Part shown: positions 43,197 to 52,329 of the stretch, piece by piece | How the letters are laid out: each line of letters starts with the position of its first letter | Position numbering within the stretch: position 1 is the stretch's first letter | Origin: Marihabitans asiaticum | GTDB lineage: Bacteria > Actinomycetota > Actinomycetes > Actinomycetales > Dermatophilaceae | Direction of reading: 5' to 3' | Assembly (NCBI RefSeq): GCF_007828725.1 | Contig: NZ_VIUW01000002.1 | Span: 434,001 to 498,000 of the forward strand | Length of the DNA stretch: 64,000 nt | Translations under genes and position numbers: made by a program | Notes under the pieces: generated by a model | Database searches by the model: none | Told to the model about the DNA's origin: nothing | What the model saw: the letters and a program-made list of their open reading frames with translations, nothing else

Positions 43197-44018
43197 TCAG
43201 TCAGTCGCGGACCCGCGCTTGGCGAGCCGCCGCTCCACGAGACCGGCCAGCAACGACAGGGCGAAGTTGATGACGATGAAGATCACGGCCGCCATGACGA
43301 GCGGCTGGAGGGTGTTGCCTCCGGCCGCGAGGTTGCGGGCCGACCGGAGCAGCTCGGGGTAGGTGATGATCGCGCCGAGCGCGCTGTCCTTGAGCACGAC
43401 GACGAGCTGGCTGATCAGCGACGGCAGCATCATCGTGATCGCCTGCGGCAGCTGGATCGTGCGCATCGTCTGAGCCGGGGTGAGACCGATGGACAGGCCC
43501 GCCTCGGCCTGGCCTCCCGGGAGCGACCCGACACCGGAGCGGACGAGCTCGGCGATCACCGCACCGTTGTAGAGGGTCAGCGCCGCGACGACGGCGACGA
43601 AGGGGTTGGTCGCCGGCTCGAAGATCCCCCGGTAGGCGAGGAAGTAGAAGAAGGCGATCATCATGATGAGCACGGGGATGCCGCGGAAGAACTCCACCAC
43701 CGCCCCGCTGGCCCAGCGGATCACCCGGTGGTGGGACACCCGCCCCATGCCGAAGACGAGCCCGAAGGCGAGCGCGAGGACGATCGCGACACCAGCAGCC
43801 TTGAGCGTGCTCCAGATCCCGGGGAGGAAGGTGTACTCCCAGGCGCTGGCGGTGAACATTGCCGTCCACCGGTCTGCCTCGAGCTCCCCGCGCTCGCCGA
43901 GCCGCTGCAGCGCGATGACGACCAGGCCGAGCAGGACCAGCCCGGCGAGGACCGAGAGGAGCAGGTGCCGGCGCCGGGCCTTGGGGCCGGGTGCGTCGAA
44001 GAGGACCGAGGCGCTCAT
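43197..44018 (-). CDS. gluD: Glutamate ABC transporter permease GluD-like
   Basis: A 273-residue amino-acid permease (HisMQ family) with about five helices. The EAA loop is GQAEAGLSIGLTPAQTMRTIQLPQA, and EFFRGIPVLIMMIAFFYF is typical of the family. ATG 44018 overlaps the gluC stop by ATGA. It is the last gene of gluABCD and pairs with GluC to form the channel. Confidence 0.9.
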   Translation of the reverse strand: MSASVLFDAPGPKARRRHLLLSVLAGLVLLGLVVIALQRLGERGELEADRWTAMFTASAWEYTFLPGIWSTLKAAGVAIVLALAFGLVFGMGRVSHHRVIRWASGAVVEFFRGIPVLIMMIAFFYFLAYRGIFEPATNPFVAVVAALTLYNGAVIAELVRSGVGSLPGGQAEAGLSIGLTPAQTMRTIQLPQAITMMLPSLISQLVVVLKDSALGAIITYPELLRSARNLAAGGNTLQPLVMAAVIFIVINFALSLLAGLVERRLAKRGSATD

Positions 44019-44695
44019 CGCTTGACCGCCACCTTCCGTGAGAGCGAGGTGAGTCCGACGCCGATCGGCAGGGTGATCGCGAGGAAGAAGAGCGCGATGA
44101 GGGCGAAGAGCTCCCAGATGAGGTCGGGGCGGAACTCGATCGCCTCGGCCATGAAGTACGAGGTCTGCGCGACACCGATGATCGTCGCGACCGTGGTGTT
44201 CTTGATCAACGCGATGGCGACCGAGGCCAGCGGGGCGACCGCGCCGCGGAAGGCTTGCGGGAGCACGATGTGGCGCAGCGACTGCCCGAAGCCGAGACCG
44301 ATCGAGCGCGCCGCCTCGGCCTGCCCCACTGGGACCGTGTTGACCCCCGAGCGCAGCGCCTCGCACACGAAGGCCGCGTGGTAGACGGAGAGGCCGAAGA
44401 TGGCCCATCGGACGGCCTCGTCGGTGAGGAAGGTCGGGCTGTTCTGGTCGGCGATCTGGATCCCGAGCCGGGTGCCGAGCACCGTGAGGGAGAAGAGCAC
44501 GACGAGGGTCAGCGGGGTGTTGCGCACGACGTTGACGTACGCCGAGCCGACGACGTTGAGGATCCGGACCGGGCCGACGCGCATGATCGCCAGGAGGGTC
44601 CCGAGCACGAGGGCCCACAGGGCCGACCACAGCGACAGCTTGATGGTCATCCAGAACGCGGCCCAGACGTCGAACTGCTCGAAGAGCTCACGCAC
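44015..44695 (-). CDS. gluC: Glutamate ABC transporter permease GluC-like
   Basis: A 226-residue HisMQ-family permease with VNVVRNTPLTLVVLFSLT and the EAA loop GQAEAARSIGLGFGQSLRHIVLPQAFRG. It overlaps gluD by ATGA. A perfect hairpin separates it from gluB, which could lower permease expression relative to the binding protein. Confidence 0.9.
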   Translation of the reverse strand: MRELFEQFDVWAAFWMTIKLSLWSALWALVLGTLLAIMRVGPVRILNVVGSAYVNVVRNTPLTLVVLFSLTVLGTRLGIQIADQNSPTFLTDEAVRWAIFGLSVYHAAFVCEALRSGVNTVPVGQAEAARSIGLGFGQSLRHIVLPQAFRGAVAPLASVAIALIKNTTVATIIGVAQTSYFMAEAIEFRPDLIWELFALIALFFLAITLPIGVGLTSLSRKVAVKR

Positions 44696-44737
44696 GGGTG
44701 CTCCTTCGTCGATAACGCGGTGGTGGGGCAGGTCGCA

Positions 44738-44774
44738 GGCGAAGGGGGTCAGGCGGGGCCTGACCCCCTTCGCC
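44738..44774 (-). terminator. Perfect 17-bp intercistronic hairpin between gluB and gluC
   Basis: GGCGAAGGGGGTCAGGC and GCCTGACCCCCTTCGCC pair around GGG. Both arms contain the genome's recurrent GCGAAGGGG word. Its place between binding protein and permease suggests partial termination or mRNA protection. Confidence 0.75.
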
Positions 44775-44787
44775 GGGCGGACTCAGG

Positions 44788-45627
44788 TCAGGAGCACTCG
44801 TCCTGCTCGGGCGGGTTGACCTCGGTGTCGACCTCGAAGTTCGCCGGGCCGAAGTTGGCGTCGACGGCCTTCTGCCACTCGCCGTCATCGACCATCTTGG
44901 TCAGCGCCTCGTTGATCTGCTGGCACATCTCGGTGTCGCCCTTCTTGATCCCGACGCCGTAGCGCTCCTCGGAGAAGGTGTTGCCGACGACCTCGAGCTT
45001 GCCCTTGTACTGCTCCTGGGCGGCGTAGCCGGCGAGGATGGTGTTGTCGGTGGTGAGGGCGTCGAGCTGACCGTTGACCAGTCCGTCGAGGCACTCGGAG
45101 TAGGTGTCGAACTCGCGCAGCTGCACGCCGGGCACCTCCTCCTGGACGTTCTTGGCCGAGGTCGAGCCGGAGACCGAGCACAGCCGCTTGCCGTCGAGGT
45201 CGTCGACGCCGGAGATGTCGGAGTCGGAGGTGACGAGCAGGTCCTGGCCGGCGATGAAGTACGGCCCGGCGAAGGAGACCTTCTCCTTGCGCTCGTCGGT
45301 GATCGAGTAGGTCGCGAAGATCATGTCGACCTGGCCGGTCTCGATGAGGGTCTCGCGCTGGGGGCTGGGCGCCTGGACGAACTCGACCTCCTTGCCCATC
45401 TCCTCCGCGACGTAGTTCGCGACGTCGACGTCGAAGCCGGAGTATTCGCCGCCCTCCTGGAAGCCCAGGCCGGGCTGGTCGAACTTGATGCCGACCTTCA
45501 CGGTGTCGCCGGAGCCGCCGCCGTCACCGCCGGACCCCCCTTCGCTCTCGGAGTCGCCACCGCACGCCGAGAGGCCGAGGGCCAGCACGGCTGCCGAGCT
45601 GAGCGCGAGGATTCGCTGCTGCTTCAT
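44788..45627 (-). CDS. gluB: Glutamate-binding lipoprotein GluB-like
   Basis: A 279-residue extracytoplasmic amino-acid binding protein (SBP_bac_3). Lipobox GLSAC with C22 lipidated, a Gly/Ser/acidic linker, then KVGIKFDQPGLGFQEGGEYSGFDVDVANYVA and the C-terminal ERYGVGIKKGDTEMCQQINEAL. ATG 45627 follows gluA after about 50 bp. It supplies glutamate, possibly also related amino acids, to GluCD. Confidence 0.92.
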   Translation of the reverse strand: MKQQRILALSSAAVLALGLSACGGDSESEGGSGGDGGGSGDTVKVGIKFDQPGLGFQEGGEYSGFDVDVANYVAEEMGKEVEFVQAPSPQRETLIETGQVDMIFATYSITDERKEKVSFAGPYFIAGQDLLVTSDSDISGVDDLDGKRLCSVSGSTSAKNVQEEVPGVQLREFDTYSECLDGLVNGQLDALTTDNTILAGYAAQEQYKGKLEVVGNTFSEERYGVGIKKGDTEMCQQINEALTKMVDDGEWQKAVDANFGPANFEVDTEVNPPEQDECS

Positions 45628-45677
45628 CGTCAATCTTCTCCTTGCGACCTCATGGGCCGGTTGTGGGGTGCTGCGGA

Positions 45678-46418
45678 TCAGTGGGTGAGGATCTTGCCGA
45701 GGAAGTCCTTGGCACGCTCGCTCTGCGGGTTGGTGAAGAACTCCTCGGGCTCCGCGGTCTCGACGATCTCGCCGTCGGCCATGAAGACCACCCGGTGGGC
45801 GGCCTTGCGGGCGAAGCCCATCTCGTGGGTGACGACGATCATCGTCATCCCGGACTCGGCCAGCTCGACCATGACGTCGAGGACCTCGTTGATCATCTCC
45901 GGGTCCAGCGCCGAGGTCGGCTCGTCGAAGAGCATGATCTTGGGGTCCATCGCCAGGGAGCGGGCGATCGCCACGCGCTGCTGCTGGCCACCGGAGAGCT
46001 GGGCGGGGTACTTCGCGGCCTGGTGGGCGACCCCGACCCGCTCGAGCAGCTCCTTGGCCCGCTGCTGCGCGCCGGCCTTCTTCACGCCGCGCACCTTCAT
46101 CGGCCCGAGGGTGACGTTCTGCAGGATCGTCTTGTGCGCGAAGAGGTTGAACGCCTGGAACACCATGCCGACGTCGGAGCGCAGCCGCGCGAGAGCCTTG
46201 CCCTCCTGCGGCAGCTCCTCGCCGTCGATGGTGATCGTGCCGGACTCGATGGTCTCGAGCCGGTTGATCGCCCGGCACAGCGTGGACTTGCCCGACCCCG
46301 ACGGACCGATGACGACGACGACCTCACCGGGGGCGACGGTGAGGTTGATGTCCTTGAGGACGTGCAGGTCGCCGAAGTACTTGTTGACTCCGTCGAGGAC
46401 GACGAGGGGTTCGGCCAT
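45678..46418 (-). CDS. gluA: Glutamate ABC transporter ATPase GluA-like
   Basis: A 246-residue ABC ATPase of the polar amino-acid type. Walker [11 protein letters not shown]-loop [10 protein letters not shown], signature [15 protein letters not shown], Walker [16 protein letters not shown]-loop [11 protein letters not shown] 46418 ([16 protein letters not shown]) matches the family; the frame is open to 46478 without family similarity. First gene of gluABCD. Confidence 0.93.
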   Translation of the reverse strand: MAEPLVVLDGVNKYFGDLHVLKDINLTVAPGEVVVVIGPSGSGKSTLCRAINRLETIESGTITIDGEELPQEGKALARLRSDVGMVFQAFNLFAHKTILQNVTLGPMKVRGVKKAGAQQRAKELLERVGVAHQAAKYPAQLSGGQQQRVAIARSLAMDPKIMLFDEPTSALDPEMINEVLDVMVELAESGMTMIVVTHEMGFARKAAHRVVFMADGEIVETAEPEEFFTNPQSERAKDFLGKILTH

Positions 46419-46710
46419 GGCGGAGAACCTAACCCGCCGCGGGCCGCAGTGAAGCACGCCACAGGGCGGCTGTTGCAAAAGCGATACCTGCTGCGGTCGG
46501 TCAGCGGCTGGTCACCTCGCGAACCCACTCGCTGCAGTCCGCCTCGGCGCTCAGCCCGACCAGGTGCAGCAGGCCTGGATCGGCACCTGGTGCGCGCAGG
46601 CGATGAGTCCATCGGAGACCACCGCCTCGCTACCGCCTCGATCCCAAGCAAGGAAAACCCTCGTCAGGTAGGGCTCAGGACGATCGCGTGGCCACAGTCC
46701 TGGACATGGG
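46419..46710. other. Intergenic region before gluABCD
   Basis: About 290 bp with no credible gene. It must hold the gluA promoter on the minus strand. I see no clear -35/-10 pair, operator or repeat; reading frames here lack ribosome binding sites and family similarity. Confidence 0.5.
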
Positions 46711-46748
46711 ACGACCCCCGGGCGACATCACGTCGCGCGGGGGCCGTC
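46711..46748 (-). terminator. Terminator downstream of tRNA-Arg
   Basis: GACCCCCGGGCGAC pairs with GTCGCGCGGGGGCC apart from small bulges, around a short loop, beginning about 9 bp past the tRNA 3' end. Confidence 0.7.
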
Positions 46749-46756
46749 TCGCAAAG

Positions 46757-46829
46757 CGCGCCCGTAGGGATTCGAACCCCAAACCTTCTGATCCGTAGTC
46801 AGATGCTCTATCCGTTGAGCTACGGGCGC
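46757..46829 (-). tRNA. tRNA-Arg(ACG)
   Basis: A 73-nt tRNA with acceptor stem GCGCCCG/CGGGCGC, D-loop AACGGATA, anticodon loop CTACGGA (ACG, the inosine-modified reader of CGN served by TadA) and T-loop TTCGAAT. CCA is not encoded. Confidence 0.95.
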
Positions 46830-46871
46830 CCGCTGCGCCCTGCGCAGCGAGGAGCAACGATACAGGGCGCT

Positions 46872-46922
46872 CCCCCCTTCGCCGAAATCGGCGGCGTTCG
46901 CCACCAAAGCGGGCGAAGGGGG
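46872..46922 (-). terminator. Inverted pair of GCGAAGGGG words after fprA
   Basis: CCCCCTTCGCC (46873-46883) and GGCGAAGGGGG (46911-46921) form an 11-bp stem enclosing a GC-rich loop, between tRNA-Arg and the fprA stop. It probably ends fprA transcripts. Confidence 0.6.
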
Positions 46923-46937
46923 TGACCCGGCGCCGCG

Positions 46938-48302
46938 TCAGGAGGCAGCGGCCTCCTCGCGGGCGCGGCCCGCGGCGATCATGTCCTCGCGGGAGACGAC
47001 CTTGATCCGCTCGCGGCCAGCCTGCTCCCCGAGGGCGACCTCGTGGGCGTCGAGCCGCTCCCAGTCGTCCCAGAGGGTCGGCTCGCCCCCTGCGGAGCGC
47101 AGCTCGGCGAGGATCGCGTCGGGGTCGCTCACCTCGGGCGCGGGCAGGGCGTCGAGGTCCTCGAGCAGGCACTGGATGGTCTCGGACGCGTCGGACTTGG
47201 TGTGGCCGATGAGGCCCACCGGACCGCGCTTGACCCAGCCGGTGCAGTAGAGCGCCTCGACGCGTGCGCCGGACTCGTCGAGCACGCGGCCCGCCTCGTT
47301 GGAGATGACGTGCGCGGAGCTGTCGAAGGGGACGCCCTCCAGCGCGCTGGAGCGGTAGCCGACCGCGCGGTAGACCGCCTGGACCGGCCAGTCGGTCATC
47401 TCGCCGGTGCCCACGACGCCGCCGTTGCCGTCCAGCTCCATCCGCTCGGTTCGCAGCCCGACGACCTTGCCGTCCTCGCCGATCACCTCGACCGGCGACT
47501 GGAGCATGTGCAGGTGGATCCGGTGCGGGGCGCCGGTGGGCTCGGCCTCGAGGTACTTCATCACCGTGTTGACGACGAGCTTGACGCTCTTGGTCTTGTT
47601 GATCGCCGCCTGGCCGGCCTCGTCGATCTCGAAGCCCTCGGGGGTGACGAGGACGTCGATGCTCGGGCTGTGGGAGAGCTCGCGCAGCTCCATCGGCGAG
47701 AACTTCAGCTGAGCCGGCCCGCGCCTGGCGAAGACGTGGACCTCCTTGGCCCGGTTGGCCTTCAGCCCTTGATAGACGTTCTCGGGGATCTCGGTGCTCA
47801 GCTGCTCGTCGGCGGGCTTGGCGAGCATCCGAGCGACGTCCAGCGCAACGTTGCCAGCGCCGATCACCGCGACCTGCTCGGCCTCCAGCGGCCAGTCGCG
47901 CGGGTAGTCGGGGTGACCGTCGTACCAGGAGACGAAGTCGGCCGCGCCATGGCTACCGTCGAGCTCGATCCCTGGGATGGAGAGGTCTCGGTCGGCGACG
48001 GCGCCGGTGGCGAAGATCACGGCGTCGTAGTGCCGCTGCAACGTCTCGAGGGTGATGTCCCGCCCGAAGGTGACGTTGCCGATGAAGCGGATCCGCTCCC
48101 CGCTGAGCACCCGGCGCAGCGCCTTGACGATCTCTTTGATCCGCGGGTGGTCGGGGGCGACACCGTAGCGGACGAGGCCGTAGGGCGCAGGCAGCCGGTC
48201 GAAGATGTCGACCTGGGCGCCTTCGTGCTCCTTGGTGAGGATGTCCGAGGCATAGATGCCCGCCGGTCCGGCACCGATGACAGCAACACGCAGGTCGCGC
48301 AT
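46938..48302 (-). CDS. fprA: Ferredoxin/adrenodoxin-type NADP reductase FprA
   Basis: A 454-residue two-dinucleotide-fold flavoenzyme. FAD motif [36 protein letters not shown] and the NADP motif VAVIGAGNVALDVARML are present, and the C-terminal TGWVKRGPVGLIGHTKSDA is diagnostic for the FprA/adrenodoxin reductase group. It moves electrons between NADPH and ferredoxin. ATG 48302 has GAAAGAG at a good distance; ATG 48308 is too close. An iron-box-like palindrome lies about 58 bp upstream. Confidence 0.92.
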   Translation of the reverse strand: MRDLRVAVIGAGPAGIYASDILTKEHEGAQVDIFDRLPAPYGLVRYGVAPDHPRIKEIVKALRRVLSGERIRFIGNVTFGRDITLETLQRHYDAVIFATGAVADRDLSIPGIELDGSHGAADFVSWYDGHPDYPRDWPLEAEQVAVIGAGNVALDVARMLAKPADEQLSTEIPENVYQGLKANRAKEVHVFARRGPAQLKFSPMELRELSHSPSIDVLVTPEGFEIDEAGQAAINKTKSVKLVVNTVMKYLEAEPTGAPHRIHLHMLQSPVEVIGEDGKVVGLRTERMELDGNGGVVGTGEMTDWPVQAVYRAVGYRSSALEGVPFDSSAHVISNEAGRVLDESGARVEALYCTGWVKRGPVGLIGHTKSDASETIQCLLEDLDALPAPEVSDPDAILAELRSAGGEPTLWDDWERLDAHEVALGEQAGRERIKVVSREDMIAAGRAREEAAAS

Positions 48303-48359
48303 GATCACTCTTTCGCGATGGTCGAGGACGCCGGGGCTCGACCCGACGACTGTCCAACT

Positions 48360-48377
48360 GATAAGGCTACCCTTATC
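48360..48377. promoter_or_regulatory. IdeR-like palindrome upstream of fprA
   Basis: GATAAGGCTACCCTTATC has 7-bp inverted arms (GATAAGG/CCTTATC) and matches 8 of 10 bases of the DtxR core AGGTTAGCCT. The match is weaker than the two boxes in the iron cluster. Confidence 0.45.
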
Positions 48378-48422
48378 CCCCTTCGGTTGTCAGATCGCAC
48401 CCCCGGCCTCCGACTGGTGTCT

Positions 48423-48521
48423 CGCGGGTACGGCGACAGAAGTGCGTGGGCGGGCAACCACTCCCCCGAGATCTCGGGTCGCACCCACGCGCGGCTCCGG
48501 ACCTCTGTCGTCGTACCCGCG
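48423..48521. repeat. 99-bp branched palindrome between fprA and a response regulator
   Basis: Outer arms CGCGGGTACGGCGACAGA and TCTGTCGTCGTACCCGCG differ by one base. Inside are GCGTGGG/CCCACGC and the central palindrome CCCGAGATCTCGGG. It accounts for about a third of the 310-bp gap between divergent genes fprA and the response regulator gene; the rest holds the iron-like box and promoters. Confidence 0.7.
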
Positions 48522-48619
48522 GGTAGCTGGCAGGTCACGGCCCGGCGGCGGCGCGGCCGCACAGGATCCGCACAGGCAAGTCATAGCCAGACCCGGTGTC
48601 GAGCCGCTTCACTGGGGTC

Positions 48620-49372
48620 ATGAGCCAGCCCGCCACCGCCTCCCCACGCCTTGCCCGCGCCGACGGCAGCCCCGTGCGCGTCCTCGTCGTCGACGACGAA
48701 GCCAACCTCACCGAGCTGCTCGCGATGGCTCTGCGGTACGAGGGCTGGGAGGTGCGCACCGCGGACAACGGGACCGCCGCGGTGCGCGCGGCGAGGGACT
48801 TCGCCCCGGACGCGGTCGTGCTCGACATCATGCTCCCGGACATGGACGGCCTGAGCGTCCTGCGCCGGATGCGCGAGCACGACGAGGGCATCCCGGTGCT
48901 CTTCCTCACCGCCAAGGACGCCGTGGAGGACCGGGTCGCCGGCCTGACGGCGGGCGGAGACGACTACGTGACCAAGCCGTTCTCCCTCGAGGAGGTGGTC
49001 GCCCGGGTGCGGGCCCTCATGCGCCGCACGGCCGTCACCGCCGACGAGGGGAGGCCGGTGCTCGCCGTGGGCGACCTCACCCTCGACGAGGACAGTCACG
49101 AGGTGACCCGGGGCGGGGTCGAGATCGCCCTGACCGCGACCGAGTTCGAGCTGCTGCGCTATCTCATGCGCAACCCCCGGCGGGTGCTGAGCAAGGCCCA
49201 GATCCTCGACCGGGTGTGGAACTACGACTTTGGCGGCCAGGCCAACGTCGTCGAGCTCTACATCTCCTACCTGCGCAAGAAGATCGACGCCGGTCGCGAG
49301 CCGATGATCCACACCATGCGCGGGGCCGGGTATGTGCTCAAGCCGGCCGAGACCACCGAGCCGACCGGATGA
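48620..49372 (+). CDS. OmpR-family response regulator
   Basis: A 250-residue regulator. The receiver domain has VRVLVVDDEANLTELLA, phosphoacceptor D69 (VVLDIMLPDMDG) and DDYVTKPFSLEE. The winged-helix domain has ALTATEFELLRYLMRN and HTMRGAGYVLKP. ATG 48620 is the first that leaves a normal length. It overlaps the kinase gene by ATGA. It resembles the TcrA/TrcR/PhoP-like group; its targets are unknown. Confidence 0.92.
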   Translation: MSQPATASPRLARADGSPVRVLVVDDEANLTELLAMALRYEGWEVRTADNGTAAVRAARDFAPDAVVLDIMLPDMDGLSVLRRMREHDEGIPVLFLTAKDAVEDRVAGLTAGGDDYVTKPFSLEEVVARVRALMRRTAVTADEGRPVLAVGDLTLDEDSHEVTRGGVEIALTATEFELLRYLMRNPRRVLSKAQILDRVWNYDFGGQANVVELYISYLRKKIDAGREPMIHTMRGAGYVLKPAETTEPTG

Positions 49373-50790
49373 ACCCGCGCGGCTGGTCGCTCACCACCGC
49401 GCTCATCGCCTCGGTGGTGGCGCTCTTCGCGGTCGTCACCCTGCTCACCGGCGCGGCCACCGTGCTCGTGATGCGCCAGCAGCTCGTCCAGCAGATCGAC
49501 GAGGAGATCACCCGCAGCGCGGCACCGGTCGCCGACGCCGACGGGCCCGCCTGGCAGAACCCGTGCAGCCCCGAGCGGCGTGGCCCGGCCGACTCGGCCC
49601 TCGTCGCCTGCTTCGCCGACGGGCTGGCTGCCGGCTACGTCGCCGACCGCGGGGAGCTGCGATCGCTCACCCCCGACCAGCTCGACGCCCTCGAGAGCGT
49701 CGACACGCGTCGCCGCCCCACGACGGTCGACGTCGAAGGGGTGGGTGACCACCGGGTCGTCTCCGTGCGCTCCGAGAACGGCACCCAGGTCGTCATCGGG
49801 GAATCCTTGGACCGGGCTACCAACGCCACCCGAGCCCTCCTGACGATCCTCGCCGCCACCTCCATCGCCGGCCTGGCGGCCACGGGCTTCATCGGGTCGT
49901 GGCTCATCCGGCGAGGGCTGCTCCCCCTTCGCCGGGTCGCCGCGACCGCCGAGCGGGTCTCCCACCAACGCCTCGACGCCGGCGAGGTCGCCCTCGCCGA
50001 GCGGGTCCCCGAGCAGGACACCGACCCCCGCACCGAGGTCGGACAGGTCGGTCTGGCGATCAACTCGATGCTCGACAACGTCGCCGGCGCGCTGCAGGCT
50101 CGGCAGCGCTCGGAGTCGCGGGTGCGCCGCTTCGTCGCCGACGCCAGCCACGAGCTGAGGACCCCTCTCGCCTCGATCCGCGGGTATGCCGAGCTCTCTC
50201 GACGCGAGCGCGAGCCGGTCCCCGAGTCGGTCCGCCATGGGCTGACCCGGATCGAGTCGGAGTCGCTGCGGATGCAGGGTCTCGTCGAGGACCTCCTGCT
50301 CCTCGCCCGCCTCGACGACGGCCGCCCGCTGCAGCGCGAGCCGGTCGACCTCACGATGCTGGCCGTGACCGCGGTGGGCGACCTCCAGGCCGCGTCGCCG
50401 GACCACCACTGGCGCCTCGACCTGCCCGACGAGCCGGTCGAGGTCGTCGGCGACGCCGACCGGCTGCGGCAGGTCCTCGTCAACCTCCTCGGCAACGCCC
50501 GACGGCACACGCCGGAGGGCACGACGGTCACGACCGCGCTGCGGGCCGACAGCGACCAGGTGACGCTGACGGTGGCCGACGACGGCCCAGGCATCCCCGC
50601 ACAGCTGCAGCCGGAAGCCTTCGAGCGGTTCACCCGCGGCGACGACAGCCGAAACCGGGCGGGCGGGTCCACCGGTCTCGGCCTGAGCATCGTCCGCTCG
50701 GTCACCGAGGCCCACGGCGGCAGCGTCGAGCTGCGCTCGGAGCCGGGCTCGACCGTCTTCACCGTCCGGCTCCCGGCGCCGCGACCCTAG
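49369..50790 (+). CDS. Sensor histidine kinase
   Basis: A 473-residue kinase. Two membrane helices (about 8-30 and 155-180) enclose an extracytoplasmic sensor. Then come a HAMP domain, the H-box DASHELRTPLASIRGYAE, N-box LVNLLGNARRHTPEG, and ATP lid motifs VADDGPGIP and GSTGLGLSIV. It phosphorylates the adjacent regulator. The signal is unknown. The two genes form an operon; modA starts 17 bp after the kinase stop and could be included. Confidence 0.92.
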   Translation: MNPRGWSLTTALIASVVALFAVVTLLTGAATVLVMRQQLVQQIDEEITRSAAPVADADGPAWQNPCSPERRGPADSALVACFADGLAAGYVADRGELRSLTPDQLDALESVDTRRRPTTVDVEGVGDHRVVSVRSENGTQVVIGESLDRATNATRALLTILAATSIAGLAATGFIGSWLIRRGLLPLRRVAATAERVSHQRLDAGEVALAERVPEQDTDPRTEVGQVGLAINSMLDNVAGALQARQRSESRVRRFVADASHELRTPLASIRGYAELSRREREPVPESVRHGLTRIESESLRMQGLVEDLLLLARLDDGRPLQREPVDLTMLAVTAVGDLQAASPDHHWRLDLPDEPVEVVGDADRLRQVLVNLLGNARRHTPEGTTVTTALRADSDQVTLTVADDGPGIPAQLQPEAFERFTRGDDSRNRAGGSTGLGLSIVRSVTEAHGGSVELRSEPGSTVFTVRLPAPRP

Positions 50791-50807
50791 GTCGTTACGC
50801 TCCAGTC

Positions 50808-51557
50808 ATGCCTCGCCGCCGCACCGTCGCTCTGCTGGCGGCTGCGCTCGTCGCGGGGCCGGCGGCCTGCTCGACGGAGTCCGAGGACACCCTGACCGTC
50901 CTCGCCGCGGCGAGCCTGCGCACCCCCTTCGACGCGATCGTCGCCGACTACCAGCGCGACCACCCGGGCACGACGGTGCGCGTCTCCTACGCCGGGTCGG
51001 CCGACCTCGCCGCCCAGGTCCGTGAGGGGGCGCCCGCCGACGTCCTCGCCACCGCCGACGAGGTAACGATGGCGGGCGTGGTCGACGCGGGGCTCGCCGA
51101 GGCGCCCGAGGTCTTCGCGACGAACTCGATGGCCGTGGTCACTCCCGAGGGCAACCCGGCCGGCGTGGAGTCGCTGACCGACCTGGCGAAGGGGGATCTC
51201 GACCTCGTCGTCTGCGCCCCCCAGGTGCCGTGCGGTGCGGCCGCGCTGCGGGTCGCCGAGGCGGCGGGGTTCCCCCTTCGCCCCGTGTCGGAGGAGAACA
51301 AGGTCACCGACGTCCTGGCCAAGGTGCGCGCCGGGGAGGCCGATGCCGGGATCGTCTACGTCAGCGACGCCGCGCAGGGCGGGGTGGAGACCATCTCGAT
51401 CCCGCCCGAGCACAACACCACCACCCGGTACCCCGTCGCCCGGCTCGCCGGCAGCGAGCACGTGCAGGCCGCCGACGAGCTCGTCGCCGCCACCGTCGCC
51501 GACGGCACAGGGCGCGGCGCGGGCCACCTCGAGGCGGCGGGCTTTGGCGCGCCCTGA
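50808..51557 (+). CDS. modA: Molybdate-binding lipoprotein
   Basis: A 249-residue binding protein with lipobox-like GPAAC (C21). [33 protein letters not shown] and [11 protein letters not shown] form the oxyanion pocket of Mod[15 protein letters not shown] is typical of the C-terminal lobe. It delivers molybdate, possibly tungstate, to ModBC. Start ATG 50808. modB begins at about the modA stop. Confidence 0.9.
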   Translation: MPRRRTVALLAAALVAGPAACSTESEDTLTVLAAASLRTPFDAIVADYQRDHPGTTVRVSYAGSADLAAQVREGAPADVLATADEVTMAGVVDAGLAEAPEVFATNSMAVVTPEGNPAGVESLTDLAKGDLDLVVCAPQVPCGAAALRVAEAAGFPLRPVSEENKVTDVLAKVRAGEADAGIVYVSDAAQGGVETISIPPEHNTTTRYPVARLAGSEHVQAADELVAATVADGTGRGAGHLEAAGFGAP

Positions 51558-51567
51558 CCCGCTCGGC

Positions 51568-52329
51568 GTGCCACGGCTGGCGCTCCTGCCGGCGGGTCTC
51601 GCGGCCCTCCTCCTCGCGGCGCCGGTGCTGGCGATGCTCCTTCGGCTCGACCTCTCCGACCTGCCGGCGCTGCTCACCTCCGCCACGGCGGTCGACGCAC
51701 TGCTGCTGTCGCTGCGCACCGCGGCGAGCTCGACCGTCCTGTGCCTCGTGCTCGGGGTACCGCTGGCCCTGGCCCTGGCCCGGGTGCGCGCCTTCGACAA
51801 CCTCGTCGTGCGGACCCTGGTCCTTCTCCCCCTCGTCCTGCCGCCGGTCGTCGCCGGCATCGCGCTGCTCTCCTTCTTCGGTCGGCAGGGACTGCTTGGC
51901 GCCCACCTGGACGCTGCCGGGATCCGGGTGGCCTTCTCGACCGTCGCGGTGGTGCTGGCCCAGACCTTCGTCTCGCTGCCCTTCCTCGTCGTCAGCCTCG
52001 ACGGGGCGTTGCGGGCCGTCGGGGGGCGGCACGAGCCGGTGGCCGCCACGCTCGGCGCCTCCCCGTGGTTCGTGCTGCGGCGGGTCACCCTCCCCCTGGT
52101 CCGGCCGGCGCTCGTGTCGGGCACGGTGCTCGCCTTCGCCCGCGCGCTCGGGGAGTTCGGCGCGACGCTCACCTTCGCCGGGTCGCTGCAAGGGGTGACG
52201 CGCACGCTGCCGCTGGAGATCTACCTCGCGCGGGAGAGCGACCCCGACGCCGCGGTGGCGCTGTCGGTGCTGCTCGTGCTCGTCGCGGCGGTCGCCATGG
52301 CCCTCGCCCGGCCGGACCTGCGCCGATGA
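51568..52329 (+). CDS. modB: Molybdate ABC transporter permease
   Basis: About 253 residues with five to six helices and the EAA loop [26 protein letters not shown], followed by [15 protein letters not shown], the ModB hallmark. GTG 51568 is used; TTG 51544, overlapping modA, is equally possible because neither has a strong ribosome binding site. The stop overlaps the modC ATG (ATGA). Confidence 0.9.
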   Translation: MPRLALLPAGLAALLLAAPVLAMLLRLDLSDLPALLTSATAVDALLLSLRTAASSTVLCLVLGVPLALALARVRAFDNLVVRTLVLLPLVLPPVVAGIALLSFFGRQGLLGAHLDAAGIRVAFSTVAVVLAQTFVSLPFLVVSLDGALRAVGGRHEPVAATLGASPWFVLRRVTLPLVRPALVSGTVLAFARALGEFGATLTFAGSLQGVTRTLPLEIYLARESDPDAAVALSVLLVLVAAVAMALARPDLRR

